DNA from: Candidatus Multiplicimicrobium inquinatum
GTDB lineage: Bacteria; Omnitrophota; Omnitrophia; Omnitrophales; Aquincolibacteriaceae
DNA: 32,491 nt
Direction of reading: 5' to 3'
NCBI GenBank assembly: GCA_002344825.1
Contig: DDUN01000055.1
Coordinates: 45,388 to 77,878 of the forward strand
Both the position numbers and the translations under genes were made by a program. Position 1 is the first letter of the stretch, and every line of letters starts with the position of its first letter. Below, piece by piece: positions 8,394-14,833 of the stretch. Under the pieces are notes generated by a model that worked only from the letters and a program-made list of their open reading frames with translations, had not been told where the DNA came from and did no database searches.

Positions 8394-11228
8394 ATGCAAA
8401 AGATTCAATTGAAACAGCTCTCCAGTTTTGACCTTCAAGCCGCCGGCCAAAGCCCATGGCTTGATACCATCAGCCGTCAGCTTTTAAACTCCGGCGTACT
8501 CAAAGAATTTGTCCAGAAAAAGGGCCTTTTAGGAGTTACTTCCAACCCTTCTATTTTTCAGAAAGCGATTTCATCGGGTGAAGGCTATGAAAAAGATATC
8601 CGCACGCTTTTTCGTTCGGGAAAAAGTGTTTTAGAAGTTTATGATGCTTTGACTATTGCTGACATTCAGCGTGCATGCGATTTGATGCTGCCGGTTTATA
8701 AAAAATCAAACCGCGAGCATGGTTATATCAGTCTCGAAGTTTTACCTGTGCTTGCTTACCGCGGTGAAGAAACATTGGCCGAGGCCCGCCGTCTTTTTAA
8801 ACTGGTGAAGCGTCCCAACTTGATGATCAAAGTTCCTGCGACAGCGGAAGGTTTGCCCGTGATCGAGCAATTGATCGGAGACGGCATCAATGTGAACATT
8901 ACCCTGATGTTTTCCATTCAGGATTATTGCCAGGTTGCTGAAGCTTATTTGCGCGGACTGGAACGACGCCTGAAGCAAAAGAAGTCTTTAGCGGCAGTTC
9001 ATTCTGTGGCCAGTGTTTTTGTCAGCCGCATTGACGCTGTGATTGATCAGAAGCTTGAAGCTCTATTAAAAGATACGGTTGATGAAGAGAAGTTAGTTTT
9101 GATTCAGAGCTTACGCGGCAAAGCTGCGGTTGCGAATTCCAAATTAATTTATCAGGAGTTCAAAACGATTTTAAATTCCGCGCGTTGGCAAAAACTTGCC
9201 AAAGCCGGCGCAGCACCGCAAAAAGTTCTTTGGGCGAGCACCAGTCCCAAGAATCCGGCTTATTCGCCGCTCTGCTATGTTGAGCCGCTCGTGGGCAAGG
9301 AAACTGTGAACACTTTGCCCGAGCCGACATGGAAAGCGGTTTTAGAAGGCGCGAAGGTGGTTCCGGACGCGGTTGAAGAGGGCGTTACCGAGGCGCGTGC
9401 GGTGATTGACCGTTTGCGCAGTTTTGGGATTGATGTTAACGCCGTTTGCGTTGATTTGAAAAAAGCCGGTGTTAAACTGTTTGAACAAGCGTTTGAAGAT
9501 CTGATGCGTACTTTGGAGTTGAAGCGTATCGAACATTCGCCAAAGAAAAATCCTGCCAAAGTTGCTTTCAAGTTGCCTGAGGAAATTCAAGAGGCGGTAA
9601 AATCCGCCGCTGATTTAGCCGTCGGAGACCGCTTGCACTCGCGTTGGCTTGAAAAGGACTCTTCGCTCTGGTCAACCGAAGAAGCCCACATTAAAGTAAT
9701 CCGTAATCGTTTGGGCTGGGTAGAAATCAGCGATAAGATTTTGAGCCGTGTTTACGAAATCGATTTGCTACGCGCGAAGCTGGTCAGCCGGGGCATCAAG
9801 GATGTTGTTTTGCTCGGAATGGGCGGATCGAGCTTGGCCGCGGAAGTTTTTTCAATCGTGCTGCCGCGCGTTTCGACTCCCGCATTGAGATTCCATTTGC
9901 TCGACACCACCGACCCGCAAGCCATTGCCGCGGTGGAGTCCAAAATTAATTTGAAGAAATCCTTTTTTATCGTTGCCAGCAAGTCAGGCGGAACGATTGA
10001 AACGGTTTCTCAATTTCAATATTTTTATGGGCGTGTTTCCAAAGCATATCGCGGTTCCAAAACGGAAACCGGCAGTCATTTTATGGCGATTACGGATCCG
10101 GGCTCCGGGTTACAGCAGCTTGCCGCGGAACATTGTTTTGAATCAACCTTTTTGAATTCTGCCGATATCGGCGGCCGTTATTCGGCACTTTCATTTTTTG
10201 GTTTGATGGGTGCAGGATTATGCGGTTTGGATATCCGCGCGCTTTTGAAAGATGCGGTTGCTGCTTTGCATGAAATGCGCAGCCAAGAAAACCTGACAAA
10301 AAATCCCGGAATTTATTTGGGAATTGTTTTGGGACAGCTCGCCGAAGCTGGCGTTAATAAGCTGACTTTTTGGACGACACCGAAGCTTCGCATTTTTGGT
10401 GATTGGGCCGAGCAGTTGATCGCGGAGAGTACCGGCAAGCAAGGTAAGGGAATTGTTCCGATTGTCGGCGAGCCTGCCTTTTCCCCGGAAGCTTATCGTG
10501 AAGACCGTTATTTTGTGGTGCTAAAAGAACCCGGTGTTAAAACCGCTAAGCTCGATCAGGCTGTGAAAGCAGTTAAGAAGGCCGGTTTTCCTGTCATTGA
10601 AATTAATTGGTCTGATTTCAGCAATGTCGGCGGAGAAATGCTGAAATTTGAAATCGCGACCAGTATTGCCAGCAGTCAAATGGCGGTCAATCCGTTTGAT
10701 GAGCCGAATGTCAAAGAAAGCAAAGATATGACCGGCGCATTGCTTGCGCAGCTTGCGGCGGGTAAAGCGTGGACGCAGCCTGAGCCGATTGCACCTGTTT
10801 CGATTAAGGGCAAGCAATTGATCCAGGACTTCCTCAAAGGCCTTAAATCAGGCGATTATGTGGCTTTATTGGGCTATTTTGAGCGCAACCCAAAGACGAT
10901 GGCCGTTATGGACCAAGTGCAGGCTTATTTGGCGGAAACTTTGAAGGTTCCCGTGCTTTATGGATTTGGACCGCGTTATTTGCATTCGATCGGACAGCTT
11001 TACAAAGGCGGTCCGCGCACCGGCCGTTTTATCGAGTTGTTTGTGAAAGATTCAAAAAAATTGGAAGTGCCTTCCGCCGGATATTCATTTAGCCAGCTCA
11101 AGCAAGCACAGGCGTTGGGCGACTATCAGGCTTTTGCGTCCAAGAAAATTCCTGTTCTGGCGGTTGAAATCGGATCTGACCCGATTGCGGGCGTCAAAAG
11201 TCTTTTGAAGTTACTTCAGGCAAAATAA
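8394..11228 (+). CDS. bifunctional transaldolase / glucose-6-phosphate isomerase
   Basis: A 944-residue fusion. Residues 1 to about 375 form a transaldolase (TalB-type barrel): GVTSNPSIFQ at 47-56, the Schiff-base lysine K146 in MIKVPATAEG, NVNITLMFS, VHSVASVFVSRID and LWASTSPKNPAY. From about 390 to the end is a glucose-6-phosphate isomerase: LLGMGGSSLA (473-482), VASKSGGTIETVSQF (527-541), then late motifs such as YLHSIGQLYKGGPRTG. The arrangement joins a pentose-phosphate step to a glycolytic step in one chain; fused tal-pgi genes are known in several bacterial groups. An AAAGAGG ribosome site lies just before the ATG. No frameshift is seen at the junction (about residue 385). Confidence 0.95.
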   Translation: MQKIQLKQLSSFDLQAAGQSPWLDTISRQLLNSGVLKEFVQKKGLLGVTSNPSIFQKAISSGEGYEKDIRTLFRSGKSVLEVYDALTIADIQRACDLMLPVYKKSNREHGYISLEVLPVLAYRGEETLAEARRLFKLVKRPNLMIKVPATAEGLPVIEQLIGDGINVNITLMFSIQDYCQVAEAYLRGLERRLKQKKSLAAVHSVASVFVSRIDAVIDQKLEALLKDTVDEEKLVLIQSLRGKAAVANSKLIYQEFKTILNSARWQKLAKAGAAPQKVLWASTSPKNPAYSPLCYVEPLVGKETVNTLPEPTWKAVLEGAKVVPDAVEEGVTEARAVIDRLRSFGIDVNAVCVDLKKAGVKLFEQAFEDLMRTLELKRIEHSPKKNPAKVAFKLPEEIQEAVKSAADLAVGDRLHSRWLEKDSSLWSTEEAHIKVIRNRLGWVEISDKILSRVYEIDLLRAKLVSRGIKDVVLLGMGGSSLAAEVFSIVLPRVSTPALRFHLLDTTDPQAIAAVESKINLKKSFFIVASKSGGTIETVSQFQYFYGRVSKAYRGSKTETGSHFMAITDPGSGLQQLAAEHCFESTFLNSADIGGRYSALSFFGLMGAGLCGLDIRALLKDAVAALHEMRSQENLTKNPGIYLGIVLGQLAEAGVNKLTFWTTPKLRIFGDWAEQLIAESTGKQGKGIVPIVGEPAFSPEAYREDRYFVVLKEPGVKTAKLDQAVKAVKKAGFPVIEINWSDFSNVGGEMLKFEIATSIASSQMAVNPFDEPNVKESKDMTGALLAQLAAGKAWTQPEPIAPVSIKGKQLIQDFLKGLKSGDYVALLGYFERNPKTMAVMDQVQAYLAETLKVPVLYGFGPRYLHSIGQLYKGGPRTGRFIELFVKDSKKLEVPSAGYSFSQLKQAQALGDYQAFASKKIPVLAVEIGSDPIAGVKSLLKLLQAK

Positions 11229-11254
11229 AGTCGTTTTTGTTTAAGGCCTTAAAA

Positions 11255-11304
11255 GGTTTCAGCTACAAGACGTGGTCTACGACCACAGGCAAACCGCACT
11301 GCGG
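11255..11304 (+). promoter_or_regulatory. hairpins in the recN leader overlapping its ribosome site
   Basis: A perfect 15-base palindrome GTGGTC-TAC-GACCAC (11272-11286) sits within an outer GGTTT/AAACC pair (11255-11259 with 11291-11295). A second hairpin, CCGC (11294-11297) with GCGG (11301-11304), shares bases with the outer pair and covers the first GG of the recN Shine-Dalgarno GGAGG (11303-11307). The palindrome could instead be an operator. No LexA box of the E. coli CTGT-N8-ACAG type is seen. Confidence 0.4.
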
Positions 11305-11315
11305 AGGCGAGCGCT

Positions 11316-12998
11316 ATGTTATCGCAGGTACGAATACAGAACTATGCGTTGATCGATGATATTCGCATTGAATTTGCCGAAGGTCTGAATGTCCTGACGG
11401 GCGAAACGGGTGCCGGTAAATCCATTTTGATTGATGCCTTGCGCTTATGCTTCGGCGACCGTGCCGAGTCCATTCCCTTTAAAAATCCTTCTCAGTCATG
11501 TTTTTTGGAAGCCGCCGTCGATTGTTCCGCCGTCCGTTCTCTTTTGGGAGTGAAACTATTTCAGGAACGTTTTTCCGAATATGTTGAAGAAGGCGATGAT
11601 CTTCTTGTGTTTCGCCGCGAATTTTCCGCCCCGGGGAAAAGTAAAAATACTTTAAACGGTCGTCTTGTGAACCTTTCCCAAATTCGCGAACTCGCTTCCT
11701 TTTTAGTCGACTGGCATGGGCAATACGATTTCCAGGCGATCTTTCAGCCTGCGGCTCAACTTGAAATGCTCGATCGCTACGCGAAAACAGAAAAACTGAT
11801 TCAGGCTTACCGCGTGGTTTATTCGGATTACGCCGCTTTACTTCAATCGAAACAAGAATTAACCGATTCCGTGCAAAACCGTGAAGCACAACTTGATTTG
11901 CTTAAATTTCAAGTTCAGGAAATTGAACGTGTGAAGCCGAATCCCGGCGAAGATGATGCGCTGAAATCGGAATGGATTCGTTTTTCACATGCCGAAAAAC
12001 TGCATGAAAAGCTTCGCGATCTTTTGGATGCTTTGGATGAAGGGGAAGAATCCGCCTCAACGCGCATGAGCCGGGCTTTCAAGCCTTTGATTGATTTGGA
12101 AAAAATCGACCCTGAATTTACGAAGCGCCGTGAAGAGCTGGAAAGTATTCAGCTTCAGCTCGAAGAATGGATTGCGCAAGCGCGCGAATATCAGGAGGGC
12201 CTTTCGTTTGATGAGAAAGCCGCGCGGGAGGCAGAGAGCCGATTGAACGCTCTCGATATTTTAAAAAGAAAATACGGCGGATCACTTGATGCGGTTTGCG
12301 CGTTTTATGAAAGCGCCAAAAGCAAATTAGCATTACTTGAAGACTCTGAGCTTGGTTTTAAAGAGCTGGATAAAAAAATTCAAGCCAGTTTAAAAGCGGT
12401 AAAAGTCGCGGGAAAAGAACTTTCCGAACAAAGACAAACCGCCGCGCATAAGTTTTCGAAAAAAATTTGCGCGGAATTAGAAGAGCTTGGCATGAAGCAA
12501 GCGAAGTTTGATTGCCGCATGAAAATTCTTACCGAGCCTTCTTCATCGGGGCTTGAGTCGCTGGAGTTTGACTTAGCGCCTAACGCCGGTTTGCCGCCGC
12601 AGCCCTTGGCGCGCATTGCTTCCGGCGGTGAAGCTTCGCGGGTGATGCTCGCGATTAAAAAAGTGGCCGGAGATTCTGATCGCATTTCTACTTTGGTTTT
12701 TGACGAAATCGATGCCAATATCGGCGGGCGATTGGGCAGTGTTGTTGGGCAGAAACTGCGTGAAATTGCTGAGAACCATCAGGTGCTTTTAATTACCCAC
12801 TTACCGCAAATTGCCGCTTTCGGCGGACATCACCTGAAGGTTGTGAAGGTGACTGCGGCCGGAAAAACAAAAATTAGCTATGAGAAGCTGGATACGAAGG
12901 CTCGCGTGAAGGAATTGGCGCAAATGATGAGCGGGCAAGAGGAAACGGCAATTGCTCTCAAGCATGCCCAAGAATTACTTCAGTCCGCCGCAGTTTAA
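11316..12998 (+). CDS. recN: DNA repair protein RecN
   Basis: SMC-like ATPase that acts early in double-strand break repair. The N-terminal ATPase half has the Walker A motif GETGAGKS at 29-36. A long central region rich in Glu, Lys and Leu (about 160-390) forms the coiled-coil arm. The C-terminal half carries the ABC signature RIASGGEASRVMLAIK and Walker B TLVFDEIDANIGG, followed by LLITHLPQIAAFGGHH. At 560 residues it has the normal family size. GGAGG at 11303-11307, 8 bases ahead of the ATG, fixes the start. The leader holds hairpins that could mask this site. Confidence 0.97.
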   Translation: MLSQVRIQNYALIDDIRIEFAEGLNVLTGETGAGKSILIDALRLCFGDRAESIPFKNPSQSCFLEAAVDCSAVRSLLGVKLFQERFSEYVEEGDDLLVFRREFSAPGKSKNTLNGRLVNLSQIRELASFLVDWHGQYDFQAIFQPAAQLEMLDRYAKTEKLIQAYRVVYSDYAALLQSKQELTDSVQNREAQLDLLKFQVQEIERVKPNPGEDDALKSEWIRFSHAEKLHEKLRDLLDALDEGEESASTRMSRAFKPLIDLEKIDPEFTKRREELESIQLQLEEWIAQAREYQEGLSFDEKAAREAESRLNALDILKRKYGGSLDAVCAFYESAKSKLALLEDSELGFKELDKKIQASLKAVKVAGKELSEQRQTAAHKFSKKICAELEELGMKQAKFDCRMKILTEPSSSGLESLEFDLAPNAGLPPQPLARIASGGEASRVMLAIKKVAGDSDRISTLVFDEIDANIGGRLGSVVGQKLREIAENHQVLLITHLPQIAAFGGHHLKVVKVTAAGKTKISYEKLDTKARVKELAQMMSGQEETAIALKHAQELLQSAAV

Positions 12999-13024
12999 TT
13001 TCGCTCTACAAATTAAACACTTTA

Positions 13025-13052
13025 TTGACAAACCAATGGGCTGTGCTATCCT
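13025..13052 (+). promoter_or_regulatory. strong promoter of the small leader ORF
   Basis: A perfect -35 TTGACA (13025-13030), 16-bp spacer, and TATCCT (13047-13052) preceded by TG at 13044-13045 (extended -10). Transcription should start near 13059, giving a leader of about 16 bases before the small ORF. Confidence 0.75.
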
Positions 13053-13074
13053 TCGATTATTGCAGGAAATGACT

Positions 13075-13212
13075 ATGAACAAGAACCTTAAACAAATTCA
13101 GCTTACGACGACGACCACGAAACGCTTCGTGGCGGTCGCCATTTGTCCGTCCTCCATGCATCGCATGTGGGCGGTGGCGGGTTATCCCGTTGTGGGCGGA
13201 GGTGTTGTTTAA
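13075..13212 (+). CDS. 45-residue threonine/valine-rich leader-like peptide
   Basis: It lies behind a strong promoter, with AGGAAAT a few bases before the ATG (an ATG six bases earlier is in frame). Five consecutive Thr codons occupy residues 11-15, followed by KRFVAVAI and a Gly/Val-rich end (GYPVVGGGVV). The stop codon sits in a hairpin (13207-13241), and a strong terminator follows at 13245-13279. The coding sequence itself is rich in hairpins: CCACGAA/TTCGTGG (13115-13132), CATGC/GCATG (13155-13167), CGGG/CCCG (13178-13189), CCTCC/GGAGG (13151-13155 with 13198-13202). This is the layout of an amino-acid attenuator leader such as thrL or ilvL, but no biosynthetic operon follows. Alternatively it is a structured small RNA with an accidental ORF. 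Confidence 0.5.
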   Translation: MNKNLKQIQLTTTTTKRFVAVAICPSSMHRMWAVAGYPVVGGGVV

Positions 13213-13241
13213 GGGTTAGTTCCTAGTAAAACCCGGTAAAC
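13207..13241 (+). other. hairpin overlapping the stop codon of the leader ORF
   Basis: GTTTA (13207-13211) pairs with TAAAC (13237-13241), and GGGTT (13213-13217) with AACCC (13230-13234). An alternative partner for AACCCG is CGGGTT at 13178-13183 inside the ORF, so two exclusive folds are possible. Confidence 0.45.
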
Positions 13242-13244
13242 ACT

Positions 13245-13279
13245 AAAGCCCGTAGCGGGAAAAACGCTACGGGCTTTTT
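13245..13279 (+). terminator. Rho-independent terminator after the leader ORF
   Basis: A perfect 13-bp stem, AAAGCCCGTAGCG (13245-13257) with its complement at 13265-13277, 7-nt loop, then five T residues. It is either the end of the small transcript or the terminator arm of an attenuator. Confidence 0.92.
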
Positions 13280-13285
13280 GCTTTT

Positions 13286-13308
13286 ACGGCTTCGATTGAT
13301 CGAGCCGT
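13286..13308. repeat. short inverted repeat
   Basis: ACGGCT-T-CGAT-TG-ATCG-AGCCGT: ten complementary base pairs with one bulged T, directly after the terminator and 35 bases before the next gene. It could be an operator or an RNA hairpin in the leader of that gene. Confidence 0.4.
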
Positions 13309-13343
13309 GGACGATAACAATAGAACAAAGAAGGAGAATGAGT

Positions 13344-13568
13344 ATGAATACGGTTCAAATACCCCGGAGAAGGGGCACTAACAGGCTGAATGCGGTTGCT
13401 TTAACCGCGCTTTTAACCTTGCGGGAGGCCTTAACGGCAGAGAATTATGAGATCTGCCAGCAAGTGATCGATATCGCGTTGGAGTTCGGCGCGACTCAGG
13501 CGGATGTTTTCGCTTTGCTTGAGGATATCAGGAGAAATCCGGTTGTATACGCGGCTAAAGCAGCGTAA
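13344..13568 (+). CDS. small conserved-looking protein of unknown function (74 residues)
   Basis: AAGGAG at 13331-13336 lies 7 bases before the ATG, which strongly supports translation from 13344 rather than from a TTG further upstream. The protein is soluble and probably all-helical: a basic start (MNTVQIPRRRG), then ALTALLTLREALTAENYEICQQ and an acidic helix (QADVFALLEDIRR). I recognise no family. It sits between the attenuator-like unit and a KTSC gene in an island of very small genes. No convincing promoter of its own is visible; it might be expressed by readthrough of the terminator at 13245-13279. Confidence 0.65.
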   Translation: MNTVQIPRRRGTNRLNAVALTALLTLREALTAENYEICQQVIDIALEFGATQADVFALLEDIRRNPVVYAAKAA

Positions 13569-13622
13569 TTCGGGTATGACTCAGACCGCTTGTTTATTAC
13601 AAGGGAAGAGTTGTGCCCGAAT
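13568..13622 (+). other. stem-loop in the gap before the KTSC gene
   Basis: ATTCGGG (13568-13574) pairs with CCCGAAT (13616-13622), and between them CTTGT (13589-13593) pairs with ACAAG (13599-13603). It begins at the stop codon of the preceding gene. No T-run follows. Function unknown. Confidence 0.35.
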
Positions 13623-13695
13623 GACACGCTCAAGTTTTTATCATTTTTTCCGTTACTCTCCATGGGCCGAAACAAAGCCTAAGAAGGAGAAAAAA

Positions 13696-13908
13696 ATGAT
13701 TAATCACATGGTAATTTCAAGTGAGATTGAATGGATTGGATATGAGCATAAAGACCGCATGCTGCAGGTCGAGTTTATTGACGGACCTGTATACCGTTAT
13801 CAGGAAGTACCGCACTCTATATTTGAAGAATTTTTACAAGCGCCTTCACATGGCCGTTATTTTGAAAGTAATGTGAAAGACAAGTTCGAGCATCGCCGGA
13901 TTCGTTAA
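13696..13908 (+). CDS. KTSC-domain small protein
   Basis: This 70-residue protein consists of a single KTSC domain, named for a conserved Lys-Thr-Ser-Cys signature. The pattern here is VISSEIEWIGYEHKDRMLQV, then VEFIDGPVYRYQEVPHSIFE and SHGRYFESNVKDKF. The classic KTSC residues are not all kept at the ends, but the core strand pattern (a Y-D/E-x-x-L-x-V strand, G-x-x-Y-x-Y-x-x-V-P) is clear. The family is found as stand-alone small proteins or fused to others and has no settled function. AAGGAG (13684-13689), 6 bases before the ATG, fixes the start. A strong terminator follows 46 bases after the stop. Confidence 0.8.
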   Translation: MINHMVISSEIEWIGYEHKDRMLQVEFIDGPVYRYQEVPHSIFEEFLQAPSHGRYFESNVKDKFEHRRIR

Positions 13909-13953
13909 GCGATAATGGAATTAGATTTTTTGGATTGATCAGACTTCTTCTTT

Positions 13954-13985
13954 AAAAGCCGCTCTCTTTGAGAGCGGCTTTTTTT
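13954..13985. terminator. terminator after the KTSC gene, possibly bidirectional
   Basis: AAAGCCGCTCTC pairs with GAGAGCGGCTTT around a TTT loop, with T residues on the right and an AAAA run on the left. It lies between the KTSC gene and the converging minus-strand gene ending at 13988, so it can serve both. Confidence 0.9.
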
Positions 13986-13987
13986 GT

Positions 13988-14380
13988 TTATCCGCGTTTC
14001 TCGATCATGAGATAGGTTTCCCACTTTTTATCCCAGTCCAGAACAACCCGAATATGCAGCAGTGAGTCTTTCTCGATTTGCAGATTGTTAGGGAAACGGT
14101 GTTTGTGCCAGCGAAAAAGAACATGGTTGGTAACGGGCTCAATATCCATGTGCGGCGTTTTAATGACAGTGCCGTTTTCAAATTCGTATTCAATTACTTC
14201 TTTGTGAAAACGTTCATCCTTTTTCCAGCAAGTGATGACATAAAGCTGATCGAGATGGCACGGGAACGAAGGAACATAAAGGTTACTGCGGATTTTTTGA
14301 GCCTTGTATCCGTCATCGGAGTCAAACTCAAAGTCTTCACAGACAAAAAACTGAAGCAGCTGAATCGGTTCATTTTCCAT
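13988..14380 (-). CDS. hypothetical protein, 130 residues, possibly DUF6941-like beta-sandwich
   Basis: The start was placed at the ATG ending at 14380 (MENEPIQLLQFFVCEDFEFD) because a TATAAT box lies 7 bases upstream and the longer frame runs into the glnK terminator. The sequence alternates short hydrophobic strands with charged turns (DQLYVITCWKKDE, EVIEYEFENGTVIKTP, SLLHIRVVLDWDKKW), suggesting a beta-sandwich. The opening and strand order remind me of the DUF6941 family, but the match is weak. There are no signal peptide or membrane segments. It faces amtB-glnK from downstream on the same strand, with a terminator between them. Confidence 0.7.
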   Translation of the reverse strand: MENEPIQLLQFFVCEDFEFDSDDGYKAQKIRSNLYVPSFPCHLDQLYVITCWKKDERFHKEVIEYEFENGTVIKTPHMDIEPVTNHVLFRWHKHRFPNNLQIEKDSLLHIRVVLDWDKKWETYLMIEKRG

Positions 14381-14387
14381 GGCGCGT

Positions 14388-14393
14388 ATTATA
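14388..14393 (-). promoter_or_regulatory. -10 box of the gene starting at 14380 (leaderless)
   Basis: A perfect TATAAT on the minus strand, 7 bases from the ATG, with no ribosome site between. No good -35 is evident. Confidence 0.5.
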
Positions 14394-14415
14394 AAGAGAG
14401 GTCTGTGTTTGAGGT

Positions 14416-14451
14416 AAATAAAAAAGGCGGGCTGCTGCCAGCCCGCCTTTT
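14416..14451 (-). terminator. Rho-independent terminator of amtB-glnK
   Basis: On the minus strand AAAAGGCGGGCTG pairs with CAGCCCGCCTTTT (plus 14439-14451 with 14422-14434) around a 4-nt loop, followed by a T-rich tail. It starts 15 bases after the glnK stop. Confidence 0.92.
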
Positions 14452-14466
14452 CATGGAAGAAACCGT

Positions 14467-14808
14467 TTAGCCGATTGCAGCTTGACCGGTTTCTCCTGTG
14501 CGGATACGGATGCAATCACTCAACTCGGTGATGAAAATTTTTCCATCGCCGATATTGCCTGAGCGCGCGCCTTTAATGATCGCTTCAGTCGTGGTTTTAA
14601 CATACTCATTGTTGACCGCAATTTCAATGCGGACTTTTTTGAGCAAGTTTACCTCGACGTCAGCGCCGCGGTAATTTTCATGGTAACCTTTTTGCTGCCC
14701 ACAGCCCATGGCATTAGTTACCGACATACGGAAGATTTCCTTTTCGTAAAGCGCTTGCTTTACGGCAGGTAAGGCCTCCGGCTGGATATACGCAATAATG
14801 AGTTTCAT
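14467..14808 (-). CDS. glnK: P-II family nitrogen regulator, GlnK type
   Basis: A 113-residue P-II signal protein that senses ATP/ADP and 2-oxoglutarate and plugs the ammonium channel AmtB when nitrogen is plentiful. The T-loop region is GCGQQKGYHENYRGADVEVN and the ATP-binding C-terminal half has KIFITELSDCIRIRTGE. The uridylylated tyrosine of the classic proteins (Y51 in YRGAEY) is replaced: here Y46 is followed by RGAD and V51, so control by uridylylation at that site is not expected. GGAGA before the ATG at 14808 decides the start. It lies 25 bases downstream of amtB, the reverse of the more familiar glnK-amtB order. Confidence 0.95.
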   Translation of the reverse strand: MKLIIAYIQPEALPAVKQALYEKEIFRMSVTNAMGCGQQKGYHENYRGADVEVNLLKKVRIEIAVNNEYVKTTTEAIIKGARSGNIGDGKIFITELSDCIRIRTGETGQAAIG

Positions 14809-14833
14809 TTTTTGGTCTCCTTTTTCCGGTAGG

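Noticed and set aside
12952..13212. Longer 86-codon frame over the leader peptide region
   Set aside because: It starts inside recN and runs through the 13025 promoter; the promoter and AGGAAAT site support the short ORF at 13075 instead.
14078..14470. 130-codon plus-strand frame opposite the 14380 gene
   Set aside because: It has no ribosome site and reads through the glnK terminator; the minus-strand frame has a -10 box and a more protein-like composition.
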